Assembly (NCBI RefSeq): GCF_007565055.1 | Contig: NC_044557.1 | Location: 141,426,493-141,490,492 of the forward strand | DNA from: Rhinopithecus roxellana | Lineage: Eukaryota > Chordata > Mammalia > Primates > Cercopithecidae | Length of the DNA stretch: 64,000 nucleotides | Direction: 5' to 3' | Made by a program: the position numbers and the translations under genes | The notes under the pieces: generated by a model | What the model saw: only the letters and a program-made list of their open reading frames with translations | The model's database searches: none | What the model was told of the DNA's origin: nothing | Part shown: positions 57,847 through 64,000 of the stretch, one piece after another | Layout: each line of letters begins with the position of its first letter | Numbering within the stretch: position 1 is the first letter of the stretch

Positions 57847-58993
57847 GAATAAAAACAAAACAAATTAAAATTTAAAATTTTAAAATGCAGATAATTGCTT
57901 TTTTCTGATTTTTTAAAAAATGACTTTGTAATACTAGCAATTATCTTTTCCTGGAGCTTTGTGTATCAGTTAAAATTTAAAGTTTAGCTAATCTCTGTAT
58001 TTATGAGTTAAAGTGAAATTACTTAAATAATCAAGTCATAATAATTTTCAATATTAAGTATTGAAAAAAAATCCCAAATGTCTGACTTTTATAAACTCAC
58101 CTTATTTTTTCAACTTTTATGTTTTTAATTGAGATTATATGTTATGTGTGGAATAGATATTTATTTCTCTTTCATTAATGAGCATATCAATTTTACAGGT
58201 CATTCCTTTCATCTCAATAACTTGAGGTCCACTGTGCTTTCTGAAGTCTGCAAAGAACTTGTGATCAGAAAGTTCCACCCAGAACTTGGAGCCTCAGTTT
58301 CCTGCATTTGTACATATCTATAGTTAAATGACAATAAATATGTATTCATCTTGCTCTTAGAAGTAGGTTGGCTGTTTTTAAAACACACACTTTTTCATCT
58401 AATGATACCAGGATGAAAACTTTCCATTTGCTGAGGGAGTCTAATTAAAGAAACTAAAAAGAAACTTATTCATTATTGGAGGAAAAATTATTTGCCTTCT
58501 GAATAGTGCTAGCAGCACATGTCAAGAAGATGTGCTAAAAATAAAAAAAAAAGTCTTGTTGTTCCTTTTTGTTTAATGTAGCTGTTTGAGGCAGCTGCAA
58601 ACCTTCATTTTCATGGAAACAATCCCACACCCTTGTTCACCCCAAAGAGTTCTTTTCATCTAACTAGGAACAGATTTTTTTCCCCAAATTTGATAGGATC
58701 ATAAAATTTTGAAACTTAGAGATCCTTCTGTCTAACTTTATAAACTAAGTAAGGAGACAAGGATAATGCAGGGAAACAGTGGGAAAATCTATCCACAGAG
58801 CTCAACTCTTACCCTGTACTTACCTACAAGCAAACTACACTCCAGCAGCATTCAGCTTCTCTAAAAGATCTGGTGATTTTAGGACTCCATATCTTGGCAT
58901 TGGGAACTCCTCTTGTCTGGAAGGACTGGCTCTTCTGTCATCGGGAACATGCCTGCTCTTCCTTCAAGACCCAATTCAAAGATCACCTCATCT
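57847..58993. other. unassigned intergenic sequence
   Basis: AT-rich, then mostly single-copy at 58200-58990; no gene recognised. Confidence 0.45.
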
Positions 58994-59155
58994 GGTCAGG
59001 CGTAGCGACTCACACCTGTAATCCCAGTGCTTTGGGGAGGTGAACCTGGGAAGAATACTTGAGGCCAGGAGTCTGAGGCTGCAGTGATGGTGCCACTGCA
59101 ATACAGCCAGGGCAACAGAGCAGGATCCCATCTCTTTTTAAAAATAAAAATAAAA
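58994..59155 (+). repeat. internally deleted Alu
   Basis: 'tggtcaggcgtagcgactca' joins within about 70 bp to right-arm text 'gaggctgcagtgatggtgcc', then an A-rich tail. Shorter than a full dimer. Confidence 0.75.
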
Positions 59156-59209
59156 AAAGCTTTCCCAGTTCTCTGAGGCCAGTAGTATCTTGTGACTCTG
59201 TGTTCCTCT

Positions 59210-59385
59210 AGAATACTTTGTTGCCATCTCTACCATGGCACTTGGCATGGTGCCTAACAATAATGTGTTCCATGTCCACTCACTAGCTCATGAGTGTTTT
59301 ATTCTTTATTTGTATATATCCATTGCCTAGCACAGTACTTGCCACATAAATAATTAAAAACTGATAATTGAATGATTGCCCAGAA
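59210..59385 (+). repeat. L2 3' end fragment
   Basis: 'cattgcctagcacagtactt' and 'gccacataaataattaaaaa' with ttgaatgattg. Confidence 0.65.
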
Positions 59386-60664
59386 CTCGCCTGTAGCTCT
59401 CCTGGCCTCTAATAGATTGGCTACACGTTCTCAAATCTTCTCTAAATTAAAATCATTACCTTAATAATCATTCTGAACCTCACATCTTTTGAAAACTAAA
59501 CTAAAGATTAGCTTGTTTTCTCATATCCAAGCCTCTTTAATATGTTTGTTGAATACATTATTCACCACAACCTACGATTTGTTAAATTCCAGGCATATAG
59601 GGCCATTCAGACTTCACCTTCGAAAAATTTAATCACTGGGCTCAGCACATTTAAAATAAAATAAAATTAGAGTTTGATTCCTTTTGTCTTTTTATAAGAA
59701 GTTTGTTTGTCCTTTATTAACTAGATATAATTAAGCTTCATAATTGGGGTATTGCTTTTTGTAATGTTTTTTCCACATGTTTGGCCCAGAGGAGTACTCC
59801 TTCACTTATAAAATCTCCCATCACGTATTTTACGGACTAGGAAGGATAGAGTCTAAGATTGTATACACACACACACACACACACACACGTATATATATCT
59901 CCATCAAACGTACTACCAAGAACAAGATGTCAAACTTTTAAAACTTAATTTTAATAAATCATCTCTCTCTTTGTCTTCCAGTCCAATGGTGCCCTGGGAA
60001 CGTTGACTAGATTGCTAATGAATCATTTCGGCTGTGACATGAGGCCCCAGCACTGGGTTCCTGGGTGTTCTCTCCATTGCCGTCGCTGGTTTTCTATGTT
60101 TGTTTCAAATGAGCCAAACTGGTGCATTCAGCCTCTGTGGAAAGGTCGCTAACCTGTCAGAGCGGGGAATTCCTCAGGAGTGTTGGACAGATCTTTTGGG
60201 AAAAAAATCAAAGCCTGCATAGAACTTAGGGTATAAGCAAACTGTAAGCACACACGGAGCCAAAAATAAATGTAGTGTATTGGCAAAGGCTCAGGGCTCA
60301 GAAGTTAGTCTTTGAAACTTCTGGTTTAACGTTCAAGCTTTCCCTATAAATAGAAAATATTAACATTTGCAATTCCTTACAGTACTAACCAGTTGCTCCC
60401 TGGAGAAAAGTACAGAAATTCTAAGTGTTATTCTTACTTATTTTTTTTCATTAAGCCAGTTGCTGTAATTGATTTTTAGATATACAAAAAAAAAAAAAAA
60501 AAGTCTTTAAATTTTACCATATACTTTCCTATAAAGAGTTTGACATGAGTTAAAATCATGTCTTTTCATATATGGGGCTGCCATATTCTTTTTCCTGAAA
60601 CACAAAAAGATGTTAGCATTTTTGTATCTGTGTTTCTGCACACAAGAACGTTTTGCTCTCTTTC
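59386..60664. other. unassigned; includes (AC)n and an exon-like acceptor
   Basis: (AC)n at 59862-59888. At 59962-59981 a strong polypyrimidine tract ends in AG. Positions 59982-60230 are single-copy, less AT-rich and hold several CpGs. No coding frame identified. Confidence 0.35.
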
Positions 60665-60666
60665 TT

Positions 60667-60981
60667 TCTTTTTTCTTTTTCTTTTTTTTTTTTTTTTGAG
60701 ACAGAGTCTCACTCTGTTTGCCCAGGCTGGAGTGCACTAGCACAATCTCGGCTCACTGCAACCTCTGTCTCCCAGGTTCTAGTGATTCTCCTCCCTCAGC
60801 CTCCCGAGTACCTGAAATTATAGGCGCATGCCACCACTCCCAGCTAATTTTTGTGTTTTTAGTAGAGATGGAGGTTCACCATGTTAGCCAAACTGGTCTC
60901 GAACTCCTGACCCCAGGTAATCCACCCACCTCGGCCTCCCAAAGTGCTGGGATTACAGATGTGAGTCACTGTGCCCTACCT
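60667..60981 (-). mobile_element. AluS-like, minus strand
   Basis: Poly-T, 'gagacagagtctcactctgt' through 'gtgagtcactgtgccctacc'. The following tcttccttattttttt text is a short simple flank. Confidence 0.93.
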
Positions 60982-60999
60982 CTTCCTTATTTTTTTAAA

Positions 61000-61132
61000 T
61001 ATATGTGCATATATTACACATGTATATTATATATGATATATAATACACATATTAAACACACATATAATATATAGTATATATATATTACGTGTGTGTGTAA
61101 GATACACCTACACATATATATGTACAAACATA
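61000..61132. repeat. (AT)n/(GT)n-rich palindromic low complexity
   Basis: Alternating ta/tg runs such as 'tatattatatatgatatata' and gtgtgtgtgt, with many short inverted repeats. Confidence 0.9.
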
Positions 61133-61147
61133 AAAAATAGAGCTCTA

Positions 61148-61454
61148 GGCCGGGCGCGGTGGCTCAAGCCTGTAATCCCAGCACTTTGGGAGGCCGAGAC
61201 GGGCAGATCACGAGGTCAGGAGATCGAGACCATCCTGGCTAACACGGTGAAACCCCCTCTCTACTAAAAATACAAAAACTAGCCGGGCGAGGTGGCGGGC
61301 GCCTGTAGTCCCAGCTACTTGGGAGGCTGAGGCAGGAGAATGGTGTAGACCCGGGAGGCGGAGCTTGCAGTGAGCTGAGATCCAGCCACTGTACTCCAGC
61401 CTGGGCGACAGAGCGAGACTCCATCTCAAAAAAAAAGAAAAAAGAAAAGAAAAG
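61148..61454 (+). mobile_element. young AluY (AluYR-like), perfect 15-bp TSD
   Basis: 'ggctcaagcctgtaatccc' variant, (AAAAG)n tail. 'aaaaatagagctcta' occurs at 61133-61147 and 61455-61469. Confidence 0.96.
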
Positions 61455-61469
61455 AAAAATAGAGCTCTA

Positions 61470-62324
61470 TTAAAATTACACTTTAAGTAAATTACCAGAC
61501 AGATCTTATTGACTATGGGAGGCCTATAGAAATAATCATCTAATAATAATGTAGGAAATGTGTTTTCTCATTCCACATTCCAATCATACTTACATATACC
61601 ATTTCTCCTGGAAATGAAAGTAGAGACACACTGGGAAAAGATATTCACACATGCATGTCCTGATTAGGGCAGGAAGTAACTGACAAATCTCAGGAGATCC
61701 TTTCTTGCAACCCCGCCAGGCCAGTTGCATGGATTCCAGACGTTTATGGGCTTGTTAGAAACTTTGAATTGTTATCTGAACCAGAACGCTTACACTAAGC
61801 ACTTTCTCCCCATTGCTTCATTCCTCACATCCTCCTAGATTTGACTTGCTGTGTCTTTATACCAGAGACTGAAAGAAGAAAAGAAAAACCTAAGCCCACC
61901 CACTACCCTGGCAAAACTTTTAATCAAAACACTCACATCGGTTTCCTAGCTTTCTCCTTCAACCAACAAAGAAAGGTAAGAGATCACTTTTCCAAAGTCA
62001 TCGAAATATCAGTTCTAGTTTTCAAATCTTATTCTGCTCAGAAGCCCATTCTTTGGGGAATGATTGTTAATATTTGAGCATGGATGTACTTTCTCCCTGA
62101 GACACGACACGGGGCTGGGTGATACTCCGGGAGGAGGAGCCATGCTCTGTGGAGTCCTCCTGGCTTCCCAGTCTCCTACCTCTCCTCTCCCTCAATCCAC
62201 CCTATCACAGTGTGGACAGCACTGAAATATGTTTCACATTATCCAAGTAAGAGAAGGGCTTTTCTTTTCTTCTATATGGCAAATAAAAGAGAAATTCCCT
62301 TTCCATGACATATTCTCTGGGTAC
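61470..62324. other. unassigned intergenic sequence
   Basis: Mostly single-copy text; no gene recognised. Confidence 0.45.
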
Positions 62325-62590
62325 ATTTTTTTAACTTTTATTTTAGGTTCAGGGGTACAAGGGCAGGTTTCTCATATACAACTCACGTCATGGGGGTTTG
62401 CTATACAGATTATTTCAGCAGCCAGGTACCAAGCATAGGCCCTAATAGTTATTTTTTTCTGTTCCTTTCCCTCCTCCCACCTTCCACCCTCAAGAAGGCT
62501 CCAGTGTCTGTTGTTCCGTTGTGTGTGTCCGTGAATTCTCATCACTTAGCTCCCACTTGTAAGTGAGAACATGTGGCGTTAGTTCTATAA
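62325..62590 (-). mobile_element. L1P 3' end, minus strand
   Basis: 'acttttattttaggttcagg', 'tcatgggggtttgctataca' and 'agctcccacttgtaagtgag' are the primate L1 3' end in reverse; strongly 5'-truncated. Confidence 0.9.
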
Positions 62591-64000
62591 TGAAAGACAA
62601 ACAGTTACAGGTGAGGAAAACGATTGAACCAAATTTGGTAATTTGCATAAGCCAATCCCCTTCTTCTGAGGCAGGGTGACTGGATGTGGCCCGACCCTTC
62701 TCTTCCTTTGAAATGTTACCCCCTGCACTGGTGTGTCATCCCCGTGACTGGAGTTGGTCCCTTAACCACACGTAGAACCTTGTCTTGTGGCAGGTGCTTC
62801 TGTTCCAGCGTGAGGTTCACTTTCAGTCTAAGGGCTGGCTTTTGCTCCTTGATCTCCGCATGCAGGGCCACTGAAAGTGCATCACGTAGCAAAGCTTTTC
62901 AGGAAATTTGTGTTACAGGATGTTTAACTCTGTTAAGGAGAGTTGGTAATGGTCACTTGAGCCCAGTTACATGGAAAATCAGCATGGTTATCCATCCATT
63001 ACTCAGTTTTCTGGGGGTAAGTGTTAAGGAAAATAATTGCTTAATAAGACTAAATCTTGTGTTAGAGAAGCAAACAGTGAACTTCATTAATAACATTTAA
63101 TAGGAAATATGTAGTCTTTCATGTTCAGAAATGGCCATTTTCTAATTATCCTTTGCTAATAACAAGTCACTCTGTCCCATCTTGGTGACAAGATGGTTGT
63201 TTGTAGGACGAATCAGTAGATTGCAGTGGTGTTTTTTTCCCCGTAACCAATGATTTCCGCAAAATCTAGGTTTTTTTTTAACCTCTGGAAAGCTATTTAA
63301 AAACATTAAGGAATTATTTTTGATCTCCTACTATATTATGTCTCTTGTTACATGAAGTCAAGCAAAAACACACTAAAGACCAGTTTATTCCATAAGTGAA
63401 GTATCTTACTTTCTAGACATGTCTAGTAAAATCGTCTAAACTCTGGAGTAGGAGAAACCTGGTTACCACTAGCAGAGTCAGCATCAATCTCAAGCAATAT
63501 GAAAAAACGAGTCTGAAAATAGGAAAGAAATTCCTCCCTGCATCTCAAAGTGGGTAAAACCACAAGCACTTCCAGGCATTCACTGTTTCAGAAGGCAGGG
63601 ATTGAGGGGGAACATGCAATGTACATTCAAAAGAAAATTCTAACAAAATATTCAAAGAAAGGGGCAGCAGTGTTTCCATCACAGTGGAAGACCCACAGGC
63701 AAACTTGAAGTGATGTTCATTTAGTTTTGCTTTGAGTCTCAATTTTGCCCTTTCTCTGGTGTCTCATTTCTCTAAGCTTTCAATCAGAGACCACCTTGTG
63801 AAATGTGGTGGACTCAGACACAACAATATCCAAGTCAGAGAACTAAATAAATAAATTGTAAACAATTTCCTGGAGAGCTGAACCCGAGTAGCCCCCATGT
63901 AGCCTCACTGGCTGTAGGTATCCAGAAGTGTTTGTTCTGTCCCACAGGAAGGAAGCCAGTGTGTCCTGAAGCCATGTCCCTGGCACTTATTGGACAAAGC
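62591..64000. other. unassigned intergenic sequence
   Basis: Largely repeat-free in my reading. The 138-codon frame at 62684-63100 has no domain and no splice context. No gene supported. Confidence 0.45.

Overview
The window is nuclear DNA from an Old World monkey (Cercopithecidae; macaque or a relative is my best guess). It is dominated by primate interspersed repeats: Alu, L1, MaLR and ERVL LTRs, L2 and MIR. Four AluY copies (15618, 39197, 54933, 61148) carry the variants 'ggctcaagcctgtaatccc' and 'gatccggccactgcactcc' (the last base of the latter motif varies in one copy), which I know from the cercopithecid AluYR group. No bacterial or organellar genes, CRISPR arrays, rRNA or tRNA genes were recognised.

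Only one real gene was recognised. A CpG island at about 25490-25935 contains, on the minus strand, an ATG followed by eight codons (MEHIRTPK) and a GT splice donor. This matches the start of myotubularin-related protein 7 (MTMR7), a phosphoinositide phosphatase. Positions 1-25642 are therefore the promoter-proximal part of MTMR7 intron 1, and 25935-64000 is upstream intergenic sequence. Exon 2 was not found and is presumably beyond position 1. On the plus strand of the same island there is a good splice donor at 26244 and a 23-bp exon-like interval at 26531-26553. Together they suggest a divergent spliced transcript, which is unproven.

Layout. 1-9500: old L2, MIR and MaLR remnants and two L1s, one with a younger L1 3' end nested in it. 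9500-14460: an old L1 with both termini and a degenerate target-site duplication but a large internal deletion. 14460-17925: a complex rearrangement in which parts of that L1 and of the neighbouring L2 recur in inverted, permuted order between two direct repeats of about 190 bp. 17925-25480: L1, CR1/L3, Alu, L2 and single-copy intronic sequence. 25490-26600: promoter region. 26680-64000: intergenic DNA with MaLR/ERVL solo LTRs (one LTR nested inside another, with an Alu inside the inner one), a minus-strand L1 3' UTR broken by two Alus and a long pyrimidine tract, and many Alus.

I see no new multi-gene system here. The points most worth a second look are the permuted inverted duplication at 12485-17600 and the possible divergent microexon transcript beside MTMR7. 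Repeat family names below come from recognising consensus-like text, not from a database search. Boundaries are generally good to about 5-30 bp, except where a target-site duplication fixes them.
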